64,000 nucleotides of DNA from contig NC_057377.1 in the NCBI RefSeq assembly GCF_016906535.1, forward strand, positions 1,488,001 to 1,552,000, in the 5' to 3' direction. A program made the position numbers and the translations under genes. The stretch comes from Rhizoctonia solani (lineage: Eukaryota; Basidiomycota; Agaricomycetes; Cantharellales; Ceratobasidiaceae). The notes beneath the pieces were generated by a model. That model ran no database searches. It was not told where the DNA came from and was given only the letters and a program-made list of their open reading frames with translations. Positions 12,701 through 24,597 of this stretch are shown here, piece by piece. Positions within the stretch are counted from its first letter, which is position 1, and each line of letters starts with the position of its first letter.

Positions 12701-12934
12701 ATTTTATTGAGAGTATTGAATCATCATACTGGATATAAGTCACGCAGGCCAGAATTTTTGTTGATTCATGTACGGAAGAGCTGGTTAGCCGTACATGGTG
12801 ATATACCTACTAGATACACAGTGTACCACCTCTTCAGTGAGACCTTACTACACGAGCATACATTAGAACCCGGGGCTCCCAAACCTTCAGCAGCATCAGA
12901 GGGCTTCTTGACGATAGTCGCGTCATGGCAATGA
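9707..12934 (+). CDS. NACHT-like (NLR-type) protein with degenerate P-loop
   Basis: Six exons can be joined in phase to about 990 residues: 9707-9874, 9930-10054, 10108-10222, 10274-10330 (or 10321), 10377-11558 and 11609-12934. The N-terminal 155 residues are basic and coiled-coil-like. Residues about 156-360 resemble the NACHT region of agaricomycete NLR-like proteins, with SKIYWVTG before the nucleotide site, GASFFCS, RRIVPTIAYQLAR, a Walker B-like TVVVIDALDEC (nt 10827-10865) and a sensor-like VLVTSR. The expected P-loop (GxxGxGKT) is replaced by GVDKTK at about residues 212-217, so NTP binding is doubtful. The match ends shortly after VTSR. The last 600 or so residues are unrecognised and I see no clear WD40, ankyrin or TPR repeats. 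It could be a decaying NLR or a diverged functional one; the long open exons argue against simple decay. Confidence 0.65.
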
Positions 12935-13300
12935 TTACGTTAGGCAGCTTAAGATCTGAGTATGCAATCGCACTCTGAACGCATTGAAATAAATCATAGT
13001 GCAATAATTGTTGGGTCAAGAACTTAGTGGGCAAGACCCTTGGACTTTACATGTAATTGCTAAGTTCTCAAAGCCGTAAGCGCCTAGATGATGTCAGCAG
13101 AACTATGCTCAAGGTTGGCTCACGTGGCTGGGGAAGCCTGCAAGCCACCCCTTCATTAAAACATTGTTGTCGTTCTCGTTTGTTCTTCTTGAGCTGAGAA
13201 GCTGCAAGCAGCCCAAGTGAGTACGCCTCGTTCTTGTAGCACCGAGTTGATGTATTATCGACTAGCATACATTTCAGGTTTTGGACGTCATCAAGAGAAT
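12935..13300. other. Promoter and 5' leader with probable UTR intron
   Basis: This is the region between the NACHT-like gene and the homeodomain-like gene. A good intron (GTGAGT...TTTCAG) can be drawn at 13217-13277, just upstream of the start codon chosen at 13301. It is probably a 5' untranslated intron. Confidence 0.45.
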
Positions 13301-14771
13301 ATGACCAAGTTACGCAGGCCTCAAACCGTAGTAAAACAGGAAGAAGACGAGAGTGTTTTACGATGGATCGAGTGCAAAGCCCTTTTGCTCACTATCTGGA
13401 AAGATATCCCTGCAGTGCCTTGCGTCGCGTCACGACGGGCATGGGCTCTGGCACATGGGGTAGACCCCGCTCGCGTTCACAGTTGGTTTAAAAGTAAGAA
13501 AGCAGTACGCATGCGAAACGGTCTGAAGTATCACCCCGATGATAATTACTCGCTACAATCAGAGGACGTGGTGGCAGAGGATTCATCATCGATCCCCCCT
13601 GTGCCGTCTTTAGACCAACTCTCTAGTCCCAGGTACCTTCCAATGTCATCACCCAGCCCTCAAACTCCGATGGATATGGTTGATGATTGCCCGGCTACTC
13701 TTCCATCTATTCGCACGTTAGAAAAGGCTCAAATCGCTTATTCCAAGCCTCTGGAAGCTTGGGACTCTACGCCTCATCCACCTCCCCTTTTCCACAGCAC
13801 GCACTTCGGCGGAGTCAAGAATCAGCTAAGTAAGCTCCCATATTCTCACTAAGTTAACTATGCTAAACTCCTATTAGCTGAGGAGGTTAAACTCACCGAC
13901 CGGCCAGCTCCTTCATCACAGAAGAAACGCAAGGTTGTTCTCCGAGTGGTTCCAGAGACCGAGGACCGTTCATCCAGAGGACCTCGCCAATGTGCCAAAA
14001 ACTCGAATCCAACGACTAGATTAGGTAGGCAGTCTTATTATTTCTCATATTTTCTTCAGTCCGTAAATTCGTGTGCTCTTGTCCTTGTCTAGCTCAACCC
14101 AAGAAAAGGGGTCGACGCAAGAAGGTTCCCAAGGTCGAAATAACGGATACAGAGAATGAGATTTCGGGTGAGCTTTTCTCTCTTCTCATCATTAGATCGA
14201 CTAATCTCTTGATGTAGCTCCACACCAGCCTCAGCCTCAGCTCGGGATGGATCAAACATGCTCTGTGATGATTTTACCTCCGGGTCTTCCTGCAGGTTTC
14301 CATAATTCACCATACATTGCATACATTCACCCGTCCATGGCTTTTGGCAATGGTATGACCATGGCCGCCGCTCCTCACCTTTCTTCGCAACCGTTTGGCA
14401 ATATGATGTACAATCCGTTCACGGGCGCGCCTCTTTTCAACAATCCCCTAATGCACTCCCCTAATCTTCAGATCCAACCACACCAATCGATGCTTTTTAA
14501 TGGAGGATCAGATCCCGGCTTCCCTGGGCAAATGTTACCCCAGGTACCCGTGCTTCCTTCACTAGGCTCTGACTTGAATGCACCCGGAAACGCGATCGTG
14601 CCTTCGATGGATCAGGCCTCGTTCTTTGGAAATCCTCAAAACTATCCGTCAGGGATGCCTATTGATGCGGGAGCAGTGTCCCAAACCCCACTCGAACCAA
14701 TGGTGTCGATTTTGGACTTTCTTAACGAGCCACTAAGCGCCGGATGGACCTACCCTAGTTTGTCGGCTTGA
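13301..14771 (+). CDS. Homeodomain-like putative transcription factor with AT-hook
   Basis: Four exons (13301-13829, 13878-14024, 14093-14167, 14218-14771) join in phase to 434 residues. Residues about 14-70 look like a divergent homeodomain. A first helix begins LRWIECKALLLTIWKD, and a turn and recognition helix end in VHSWFKSKKAVRMR. The WFxxKK pattern matches helix 3 of homeodomains. Exon 2 carries a basic QKKRKVVLR stretch like a nuclear localisation signal. Exon 3 has KKRGRRKKVPK, an AT-hook-like minor-groove binder. The C-terminal 180 residues are rich in Met, Pro, Gln and Asn, as in activation domains. A sequence-specific nuclear regulator is inferred; its targets and relation to mating-type homeodomain proteins are unknown. 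Confidence 0.72.
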
Positions 14772-14990
14772 ACACGACTGCTTATACCCCTTCGCAATCA
14801 TATGACTGCATAAGCACCCTTTTCACTTCTTTGGACCCGAGTTGCTTTGAAATACTGCTGCCGAATATTTATATTTATACCCCTGTATGCATTCGTCGGA
14901 TAGTCATGTCCACCAAATTAGTTTTCAATAAATGACATTGAATGAATTGTGTGTGTGTGATAATAAGTTACACGTTATGCAAGTAGAAAA

Positions 14991-17747
14991 TCATAGGGGA
15001 AGGGACAAGTAATCGATTCCGTCAGGGGCCATCACTAACCCATTCTTGATCGAGACTTTCTTCTCAAAGTCGCGCCCATCCTTTGAAAAGATGGTTCGAT
15101 CCATAAAAGTCTCCTTAACCTCGCATCTGAACGCTCCACTGACAACGCTATACTTTCTCCATATTGACTGTCGTCCAGTCTCACAATCGACCGCAGACAC
15201 TCCGACCTGGTCGAGTTGAATGACAGCTGCATGACCCAATCGGCGGAGTGCATCAAAGAGCGGGAGCGGGTCCTGTGCATATCTTCGGGCAGTGGGCGGG
15301 CTTGTGATAGAGATGGTAGCTTTGACTTTGCATATTACTTGGTTGTGGCATTTGAGATTCGCGCGGCGGACGAGTCGCATCGGGACCTCGACAGAAGCTT
15401 CGTCGGGAGATATGCTCAGTTCAGATTGGCCGACAAGTTCGAATGACACAATCTTGCTGAGCAATGTGCTATTATGTATGATGTAAGCGGCCAGTTCAAT
15501 GTTATAAATGGGATCTTTACCTGAGGTATGGTTGTAGGTCCCCCCGAGTGGTCAATCCAACCTTTTCCGCTTCTGTGAGACCTTCTGGCCACTGGTAGTA
15601 AAACGGATCATTAAAATATTTGAAATAACTTATTTGCTGCGACACACCTTGAAATGATTCTTTTCAGACCTCCTCTTTGGCTTCGGTGATGATGGGATAG
15701 TGTGCGCCTTGGAAGGATGAGAGAGCAAAAGCGAGTTGGCAGGAGTGATAGTGGTGGTTTTCATCTTGTCGCTAGAAATACTTGATTAGCGAATTTCAAA
15801 CATTTGCCAGAGATTTGACTTACGCCCACGCCTTGATGTGTTCTTCGTCATTCTCGGGACCGTCTATAGCGGAGAAACCCAGCATCGGGATTTCAGGTGA
15901 AACAATCTGAAGGGAATGATCGCCACGTAAGTCATGAATTAATTCCGATGGACCAAGTTACTTACGTCTCCTGGCAAACGTCGTATGAAGGCAGGTCGAG
16001 GCGAACGCGAAAATGAAGCCCGGAGCGGCGGCGTGGTGCTCGTACAGGAGCTGGTGCCATTGCAGCATGACGCTGGCCATAAGCACTGAAAACAGAATGA
16101 ATACTTAGGCTGTACCGTAAATTTAGACACGTACCTCCACGCCTCGTTGTATTGCTCTTCGCGGGTGTGAATATCCTGGAACATTGCCATCTGAGAGATG
16201 AGAACCTGTTCCAAGACAGAAAGCATGAGTGCCCCTCAATATTCGGGGTCCTATTTGTGCATGGCTAGAAGACCGACCTTCAGTTTGGCTGGACTCTTGG
16301 ACTTGTTAAGAGTCGATTTCTTGGCAACGTCGCTGAATTGAATGGTCAATCAAGGTGTTCGTAGCCCAACCAGGATCACTAACTACCAAGCATTGTAATA
16401 TTCGCTCTCTTTCCTTATCCGGTCAAGATGATGAGATTTCCAAGCGTCAATAGAGTGGGCGTACTTCATGAATAAAGTTAGCATAATAGTAAGGAAGCAT
16501 ATCAAAACGCTCTAATATCATACACGAGTAATTTCTCTATATCGCGACCATGCATCTATATATGCTTGCTCTGCAAGTGCATCATCTGCTGCCGCTCGAA
16601 GCTGGGCTGCAAGAGTGTTGGTCTAAGCGACCTAGTTAGTACGTTTATATCGCCTTGAACCTGGCCAACCTACTGCTATGACTTGTGATGCGATCTGGGT
16701 AGCTGATTTTCGCGATCCTTCGATGCGCAACGATCCATTGTTTGATATTTCGCTTAGGTTACCCATTGTAAGGATTGCATACGGAGGAGAGAATCTAATC
16801 ATGGTACTTACATCCATGCTTGGTCGTAACTGTTCTCGCTCTCTTCTTGCCCAGCACTTGCTCGGAGTTGAGCGGCCAGAAGATTGGTCTGAGTATTGTA
16901 ACTTTCAGGAAATATCAATATTAGACTCGCTGTATGACTTACGGTGGTTGAAGTTGAAGCTATCTTAATTGCTGGATCGTGGGGCTCATGGGCGGATAGT
17001 GTTCGACTAGTAGATGAAGAGCTTTCATGGCATTTGAGTAAAAAGGTTAGTACCAAGATCAACTGACTTACCACCAGGCATCATAGTAGGCTTGTCGGAT
17101 CTCATCGCGGCTCGCAAACGCGTCAAGTTGAGCAGCAAGGAGGTTTGACTAGTTTGAAATCAGCAAATCGAATGTACTTGGGCTCAGTCAAGCCTGCACT
17201 TACAGAGCGGGAGCGGGAGTTCAGTTTAGTGGCAGAATCATGTGGGCCATGGACTTGCAAGATACGTTTCTCAACGGCAGTGCTGTAAATAGGCACTTAA
17301 CTACCGTTCTGTTAATCATAGATACTCATCCTACCTCCAGGCCAAATTGTAGGTTTCTCGATTCTTCTGTACTCGTTCGAAATACTCTTGTACGTACTCA
17401 GCAGGAGTCGAAGGGAAGGAAGAGGAAGGAGAAGGCGATTCAGAAGAATTATATAGAGAGGGTGCCGAGTCACTCTGGGAAACGATGAATGTATTTTCTT
17501 ACTCGCAGCAAACCGCTAACTCACAGAGAATGACCCTCGAAGCGGAGACCTTCGACCAGAGGATGCACGCCTCGGGCGAGACTGTGTCCTATAAAACAGA
17601 TGACCTCAGTCGTGAGCCTGATTGGCTGAAAATCAATAATTACCACCAAGCTTCAGCGTAACTGTCTTCTGCCTTCTGTAGGTCCACGAGGTAGCCAAGC
17701 CGAGCTGCCATAGGCGAGACAGAATTGGGAGCTGCAGATGTTGCCAT
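14991..17747 (-). CDS. Unrecognised protein built from tandemly duplicated exons
   Basis: Seventeen short exons can be chained on the minus strand from Met at 17747 to the stop at 14991, giving about 613 residues with every phase consistent. Exons 4 to 8 alternate 79, 77, 79, 77 and 79 nt, and exon 10 is again 77 nt. The 77-nt exons encode a motif of the type NLLAAQL...YxxAW, and the 79-nt exons encode a His/Ser-rich linker. Other exons end in related Y..AW motifs (SYAEAWW, YNLAWR, YNEAWR). The last three exons (15591-15521, 15468-14991 and the one before) form a C-terminal domain shared with the gene at 22798-23516. The border of exon 13 (about 16050-15966) is the least certain. I do not recognise the family and assign no function. 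No signal peptide or membrane segment is seen. Confidence 0.68.
16674..17282 (-). repeat. Tandem two-exon repeat (77 nt + 79 nt) inside a gene
   Basis: Exons at 17282-17204 (79 nt), 17148-17072 (77), 17021-16943 (79), 16888-16812 (77) and 16752-16674 (79) alternate strictly in length and phase. Each 156-nt coding pair gives a 52-residue unit. The 77-nt exons share LLAAQL and (Y)xxAW, and the 79-nt exons share a PHD.A-like core or its remnant. The next copies (16622-16524 and 16463-16387) are modified, one by loss of an intron and extension. Confidence 0.7.
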
Positions 17748-19837
17748 TCTGGTAATCGTAGAGGCAAGGAAGATGGGTGACTAATTGTAGAGACTGGGCG
17801 GTCTCGACAAGAGCGAGTTTGTCAGTTCCCGAGCATGCTAACTATATAGTCCTCGTCCGCTTAAGCACCAAGTATAACCCCAGGATCTCTACTGACAAGT
17901 TCCGCCAACCGTTTCGAGACTTGAGCTCATAGTAAATATGCTGAAGTAAATAATGTGGGATAAATGTGGAGAAAGACTAGGCAAGCGCTAGCGATCACCT
18001 GTCTGATCCGGCGGATCTCGGGAAAGCCGACAGAAACGAAGTTTGCTCCATTGATGAACGTTAGTACCGAGCTTCGATCGCAGTTGGTCATGTGACTGAC
18101 CAATTTGTCCTTTCTCGACTTTCGGGGTTTAATCTGTCAAAGATATATGGGTAGGTGAATTGTAGAAGAAGCTGTTTTTAATGGGTTAAGAATATTCTGC
18201 TACTACCTCATTAGTACAGATCACTTCTGAATACCAGCCTATTTACTAGACTTATTTTTTCTGATTCACTATCCCTAGAATTTCTTAGGAGTCCGGCTGC
18301 TTTCTACCACCGCCATTGTCTAAGGCTCCCCGCATACTCCGTGAAAGTGCACCATAATAAGGTGTAATCACTCAAAAGAAATCAAATTCATCCTTTTGCT
18401 TGAGTTTCGTAGCCTTTCACTTGGGCGCCATGCCAAGATACGACAAGAGTCGGATATTCTCGGACCGCGCGCTTGTCCGTTTGTTTCTTATCGTGAGAGT
18501 AAAAGGTTATACGCATGCACTCCTTAGTGATACTAAGTTGGCTTCCCATCGATCATTCAGATGAATGCCAAGCTTACGTTCGTATCGCCCCGCTTGATCT
18601 CCCTTGTTTATCCATCTCGCATGGCCGGGCATACATTAGCCGGGGGTATGGTAACTAATCGCTCGAGTATGAGTCAATGCTTCGTAAACTTTGGGGAATG
18701 ACTGACGTGAGATTCATTCCTACGGCATGTCTACGCCGACGCCTGGGACCAAAGCGAAACGAACTTCTCTACCAATTTAGGATAGCAGGTGTAACGACCC
18801 AGGCTAGGCGTCAGCCCCAAAAAAGATAACGGTGGAACACTCTATCTTGAACAATCACTAACCTTCCGAGATTTGATGAACCCCTAGGGTTGATTCTCTT
18901 GTTTAGAAGCTAAGCGGAATGAGGGCCAGGCCGTGTGATATTCCCTGCTGCGGCGGCTCGCTCGGTCCGTGTGTTCTATCAACTCTCGAAATTAAATTCC
19001 TGTTTTCAGTGTCTTGAAGAAAGCGCTTTCTTTTAGCAATTAATATTGTATGCTCAATTGAAGTGCGTAGATCAACCCCAGCGTCGATCCCTCGCTATTA
19101 TTGAAGTGGCCCGAATGCAACACGTATTATTCTCGTAGTCATACTCTTATCAAAGGTCCAGGAAACCCTTCATTTTACGACTATTCGGTTCGAGAATCCG
19201 CGTATCTGTTGGGGTGATATATTCTAACGCGACATTCCGTTCCTCTCACAACCCTTGCTAAGGAGGAATATCATTCGGAAGTGCTCGATAAACACGGAAT
19301 TTGATTGCTCGGAAGCTTCGACTTGATCTTTCTAGAGAGGCTTTCGAGGATACGGCCACATCTGACCCGCAGCCATCAACAGGATTCTCGGCCAGTGTCC
19401 CTAGAGCAGGTATCGCCTGCGGGGGAGGTATTATTCTTCACATTACCATGTGCTCACCATTAGCCTTTGTTCCCACTATTATATCGCCATACCAAGAATA
19501 GTGAGTTCACGGGCCACAAATTTTGGTAGGATGCATCGCGGGCTAGGAGTTTAGTGGAACATTTTGCTTGATGAACCCATTTGACTCGGACTAAACACCT
19601 TGGTCGGGAAGTACACTGCTTAGGGACGAGACTGTTATCCACTTTGAGAGGTGGTCTTAGGTATCATGCGTTCACATGGCCGTGTGAGTGGCTAAAGATT
19701 TGGGCAAACAGAAAGTGGAAGGGTCATAGTGTTCAAAATGAACTAAAAAAGCCCTATAAAATGATGGTCCGCAATATAGCTTTCTTCATCGTCCTCACTT
19801 GGTCGACGAGCTCTTTTCCCTCCTGATTTACCTTGAC
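17748..19837. other. Intergenic between divergent genes
   Basis: About 2.1 kb separates the 17-exon gene (-) from laccase 1 (+). Only short scattered open frames occur and none forms an exon chain. A TATA-like element near 19755 is listed separately. Nothing else is recognisable. Confidence 0.5.
19755..19761 (+). promoter_or_regulatory. TATA-like element of laccase 1
   Basis: TATAAAA lies 77 nt before the laccase 1 start codon, a normal distance for a regulated fungal promoter. Confidence 0.5.
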
Positions 19838-22604
19838 ATGGTTTATAAAACCATTTTCACTGCTCTGGTGCTCTCTGGACTGTCATTTGCGGCCGATGTA
19901 CCTTACAATCTCAGGATTCGCAATGTCCAGGCGGCTCCCGACGGCTTTCAGCGTTCTGTTGTTTCCGTCAATGGTCTCATCCCAGGCGCGTTAATTACTG
20001 TACGTCTTACATTTATTGTGATACTTTATCCACTCATCGTTTCCCCTTCATAGGCAAATAAAGGCGATACTTTACTCATCAATGTCACCAACGAGGTAAG
20101 CATATGCGATCTCAAGGGGTATATGTGCAAGATATTTACTCTACAATCATATAGCTTACGGATGCTAGCATGCGTCGTGCTACCACTATTGTGAGTATCA
20201 TGTCTAATAAGCGGGTCATCGGTATTGCTAACTGCAGCATATAGCACTGGCACGGTCTGGTGCGCAGTACGATGCTACTTATTGAGACGCAGCTAACATG
20301 TCAATAGTTTCAAGCCAAGACGGCATCCGAGGACGGACCAGCATTTGGTAAGTTCTTTGGCATACAGCACCACTGATTAATAGGCACAAATTGATTGGCA
20401 TAATCCTCCTAGTTACACAATGCCCGATTTCCCAGTTCAGTTCATACACATACCGAATTCCACTGGGTCAGCAGACTGGGACCTTTTGGTAAGAATTGAA
20501 CTTGTTTCTAATTCTAGAGATGCGCTAAACTGAAACTCCCGCAGGTATCATAGTCACCTTTCCAGTCAATATGCTGATGGGCTGCGAGGCCCTCGTAAGT
20601 CACATATAACTATGCGCCGGCTACGCTCACTAATGGCTTTATTTCTCCACCTGAAATTTAGTTGTCGTATATGGTAAGATATGATATCCACGCCAGTGTT
20701 TTCATTGGGCTCAAACATTCCCTTGTGCAATTTCAGATCCTCAGGACCCTCACCGTAGTCGCTATGATGTGGACGATGCATCTACGATAATCGTGCTTGA
20801 AGACTGGTATTCGTTATTCACTTGTTCATCCACGATTTCACTCACAGAAGCATTTGTTTTTATGTATAGGTATCATACTCCAGCACCGACCTTACAAGCA
20901 CAGTTCTTCGACACCAATAATACTGCACTGGCTGCCCCGTAAGCATTGTGCTCCCAGAAGGGCTCTTTCCTTACTGAGTTCCCAAAAGTGTGCCAGACTC
21001 GGGCTTGGTTAACGGTCGTGGTCGTTACGTAGGGGGCCCACAGGCTCCTCGCTCGGTCATCAATGTCCAGAGAGGAAGAAGGTATAGGTTCCGTGTTATT
21101 AATACCTCTGCCATTGGGTCGTACACTTTTTCAATTGAAAATCATCGCATGACCATTATCGTAAGTATACCCATATTATCCAGAATTATATAATTACTGA
21201 GCTACCTCAACAGGAAGCGGATGGTATTCCTCATCAGCCATTGGTTGTAGACAGCTTTCAAATCTACGCTGGCCAACGGTACTCGGTTGTGGTATGTACC
21301 TTCCACTAACACCGATAACCATGAATTCTGATGATATAAATTTATAGGTGGAGGCTAATCAAACTGTTGCAAACTACTGGGTCCGCTCTCCTATGACTGT
21401 AGCGAATGCGGCCAACAATCCCAATCGTTAGTTACATAATCGCGTGACTCTTGCATCTACTGACCTACTACATTCGCAGTCGATGCAACTAATGTTTTTG
21501 CCATTCTTCATTACCAAGGTGCTCCCAATGCCGAGCCCACAACAGAGCAGGGAACAGCAATAGGCACTCCTTTAGTCGAAGAGAACCTTCACGTAAGTTG
21601 GGCGGTTTGGACTCGATGAATACAGCTTAATCGTCACCAGGCATTGATCAATCCTGGTGCTCCGGGGGGCTCTAATCCGGCTGATGTTCAAGTCAATCTG
21701 ACAATAGGGCGCACTACAATTGACGGGAGTGTCGCATTTACTTTTAACGGGATTCAAGTACGTTTAATTCATTCTATGTCACTCGGGAGGATCTGACTTA
21801 CTTCATTCTTCTATTACCTTATTCCGCTTTTAGTATCATTCGCCAAGTTTACCGACCTTATTGAAGATACTGGCTAACAACGCCACGACCAACGCAGACT
21901 TTGGTACGGATGAACATACGCTTACCTTGCCTTTCAATAAAACAATTGTGAGGCTTTACAACCATTATTTTTTGAATATCTCTCTCAAAAAACTCAGGAA
22001 CTGGTTATCACTGGTGGTGTTGATCACCCCATACATTTACAGTACGTTTATTCTTCTCCCAATCTTACCTCTTCTGAATGGCATATAGTGGTCATGTTTT
22101 CGATGTCGTCCAATCCCTCGGAGGCTCGAGTAAGTAAAACCCTGCGCATTGGCTCACGTGCATCTAAACGATCATCTGCCCTAGTTAACTATGTCAATCC
22201 ACCTCGTCGTGATGTTGTCCGTGTCTCTAGCACGGGTGTTATTCTGCGTTTCCGGGTGAGTGGCTCATCGCGTCGCGTGTATATCGAATGCGTTAACCAT
22301 ATACACCTCAGACCGACAATCCTGGGCCTTGGTTTGTCCATTGCCATATTGATTGTGAGTAGAAGCGTGCCATTAAATAAAAACCCCTAACCTTTGTTTT
22401 GTGTACACAGGGCACCTTGAAGCTGGTAAGCTATTGACTAACTAACTCAAAATCGAAGGCTAAGTAACCACCCCAACAGGCCTTGCCGTTGTGTTTGCAG
22501 AAGCCCCTAGTGAGACCCGTACCGGAGCGCAAAGAGTCGTACCTGCACCTGGGTGGGACCAACTGTGTCCCAAATATGCGTCGTTACCGGCGGCACTCCA
22601 ATAG
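19838..22604 (+). CDS. Laccase 1 (secreted multicopper oxidase)
   Basis: Laccases oxidise phenols and lignin-related aromatics with reduction of oxygen to water. Twenty-two exons chain in phase to 527 residues, from 19838-19999 to the terminal exon 22480-22604. The first 18 or so residues are a hydrophobic signal peptide ending near SFA. All four copper-binding motifs are present: HWHGL (its own 15-nt exon, 20245-20259), [13 protein letters not shown] split across exons, and HCHIDWHLEAG. The residue ten after the motif-4 cysteine is Leu, the axial position usually linked to an intermediate redox potential. A 12-nt exon (20662-20673) encodes the VVY block. No frameshift is seen, so the gene looks intact. 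Laccases 2 and 3 are close paralogues with matching microexons; laccase 1 lies on the opposite strand to them. Confidence 0.95.
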
Positions 22605-22797
22605 CCGAAGTGTCCCGGACTGCCGGCCATCAAAGAAGCTCTGCGGTACCCAAGCCTCTTATTCACAAAGGATTAAAAGTCATATGTCTTCTGAATGATT
22701 TGTACCACCTTACAAAAATGGCGAATTAAAACGTTTTATCCGAGAAAATTAGTCTGTAAGATAAGCTACAAGGGGCGGGTAGAAATCGAAATACTAC

Positions 22798-23516
22798 TCA
22801 AAAGGCAAGCTGGATGGCGCCTGGACGGGGCGTGGTGGCCAATCCACCTTGAGGAAGTGACTGATTGATTAACCAGTCCTCAGAACCAGCAAACATCTCC
22901 CTGTCGGGAAAGATTTCCCGAACGTCGCACTCGAATCCTTCTGCACGAAGGATGTACCTTCTCCACAGACTCTCCTTTCCGTCTTCAACCTCCTCCAGAC
23001 CAACCTCGAGTAAATCGAACTCGGCCTTAGCTCCAGGCTGGCGAGCAAGCGAACGGAACGCCTCACCCACAGTCAAGTGGTCATCAGCAACTAGGTGTGC
23101 GGCGTGCGGGGACGTGATACGCAATGTTGAGATGCAGACGCATATAACGTGGGATTCGCACACCAAGTGAACTCGACGCGCTTGTTCAAATGGTGTGGCC
23201 GCACTTGCGGTGGGACCGGAGCCCGACGTCGGTGTTTCCCAGATACGATGAACTTCAATATCTCGGTTGAAATGCGACCTAAATGCGTGGCTTAAGCTTT
23301 ATCATACCCCAATTCACCGATGGCCAATAACTTACTGGAGCGTTCGTTTTAAATTACCTTGGGACGTCAAAGCAGCACGTTCTACGCGTGTTATTTCCTC
23401 TGGCCAGTCCATCTACAAAAATAATGATGATATACTGTATATACGAGTCGATACCATGCTTTGCTCACCTCGATGACAGTTTCTACGTGCGCGAGGTAGG
23501 AAGGTCTCCGAGACAT
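22798..23516 (-). CDS. Short paralogue of the C-terminal domain of the 17-exon gene
   Basis: Three exons (23516-23469, 23412-23336, 23278-22798) join in phase to 201 residues. The central block WPEEITRVERAAL corresponds to WPEGLTEAEKVGL in the gene at 14991-17747. The block GKESLWRRY followed by F.CDVREIFPDREMF corresponds to GRQSIWRKY and F.CEVKETFMDRTIF. Exon borders also correspond. It therefore carries the C-terminal domain of that family without the repeat region. The donor at 23335 (CCA|GTAAGT) is needed for frame; the nearer AAG|GTAATT breaks it. The function is unknown. The two paralogues flank laccase 1, which suggests a local duplication. Confidence 0.72.
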
Positions 23517-24597
23517 TGTTGGCGTTAACAGTGTGATTAAGATTGTACAGTAGATGTCAGGCTACCAGTCAGGCCAAGGTATATCACGTTATGGAAAGAA
23601 AGCTGGTAATTAAGACGAGCACACGAATGCTGTCAATAGATAGTATGTTAGAGCGATGAGAGATTTACCGGACAGAGTGCGGAGTGTGTGCTAATTATAA
23701 GTCTACTACGAAGTCAAAAGCTCACGCAAGGGGTCCAGTTGGGGATACGAGCCTAGAGCTGAGTTGATAAGAACCGTATAAATGCAGCTGTGATCAACAG
23801 ATACTCGGAAACCCAAACTCTGGGAAAGGTATGAGGCGCCAATATTCGTGCACGGAATTTAGTTATGCGACACTATAGTTGTTCTGATGTTCGTTATGAC
23901 CGAGCTTGCCGGGCATGAGTTGTCCAGTGTACCTAGTTTTCCGACGCAGTTGGTACTGGAGTCGTTCCAGAACTACCCCATACTGAGATCCGTGGTGATG
24001 AAATGACAAGCAAGGGCCAAAAGGGCTCTATTTACGGGGAATACGTGGTCACGAGCTAGTAGAAAGAGAGAGCATTTGGTAAATGAATTTGAATATACCA
24101 AGACATGAATAGCATATATAAAACGGGAGCTATAGCTTTATTTTAAGCTACTTGAGGCCACTTTGTTTGAATATGTTCCGTTGTGGATCAAAGCTACATA
24201 TAATCCATTTTCAAATCCGAGGCTTGGGGCTAATATGATACGATACATGTCAGGGTTGGGTGCTTTTACTGAGGCAATCCTTCTGTTCGAGAGTCAGCAA
24301 ATAAACACGTAAAATAGTAATAAAGAATCCAAAAGATAAATCCATGCCGATTATGGAAGTGAGTTAAAGCGTCATACACGGATCTATTATTCTCTGGTTG
24401 AACTTCACGAACCCCATGATCCCCACGTCGCACCACCTCATATTCGACTGAATGAGCGCGTCAATATAGAGTATGAGCACCACTCAGGGCGCATAAACCA
24501 CTCATTTTGTTTGGACTTTATGTCTCTATTTTATCAACACGATTGTTTTACATGAGGCATAGTCAGTTATGACCTAACCAGGCACTGTGAATATGTA
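23517..24597. other. Intergenic, no gene seen
   Basis: About 1.1 kb of AT-rich sequence lies between two minus-strand genes. It should hold the promoter of the 201-residue protein and the 3' flank of the GST gene. No exon chain or RNA gene is visible. Confidence 0.5.
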
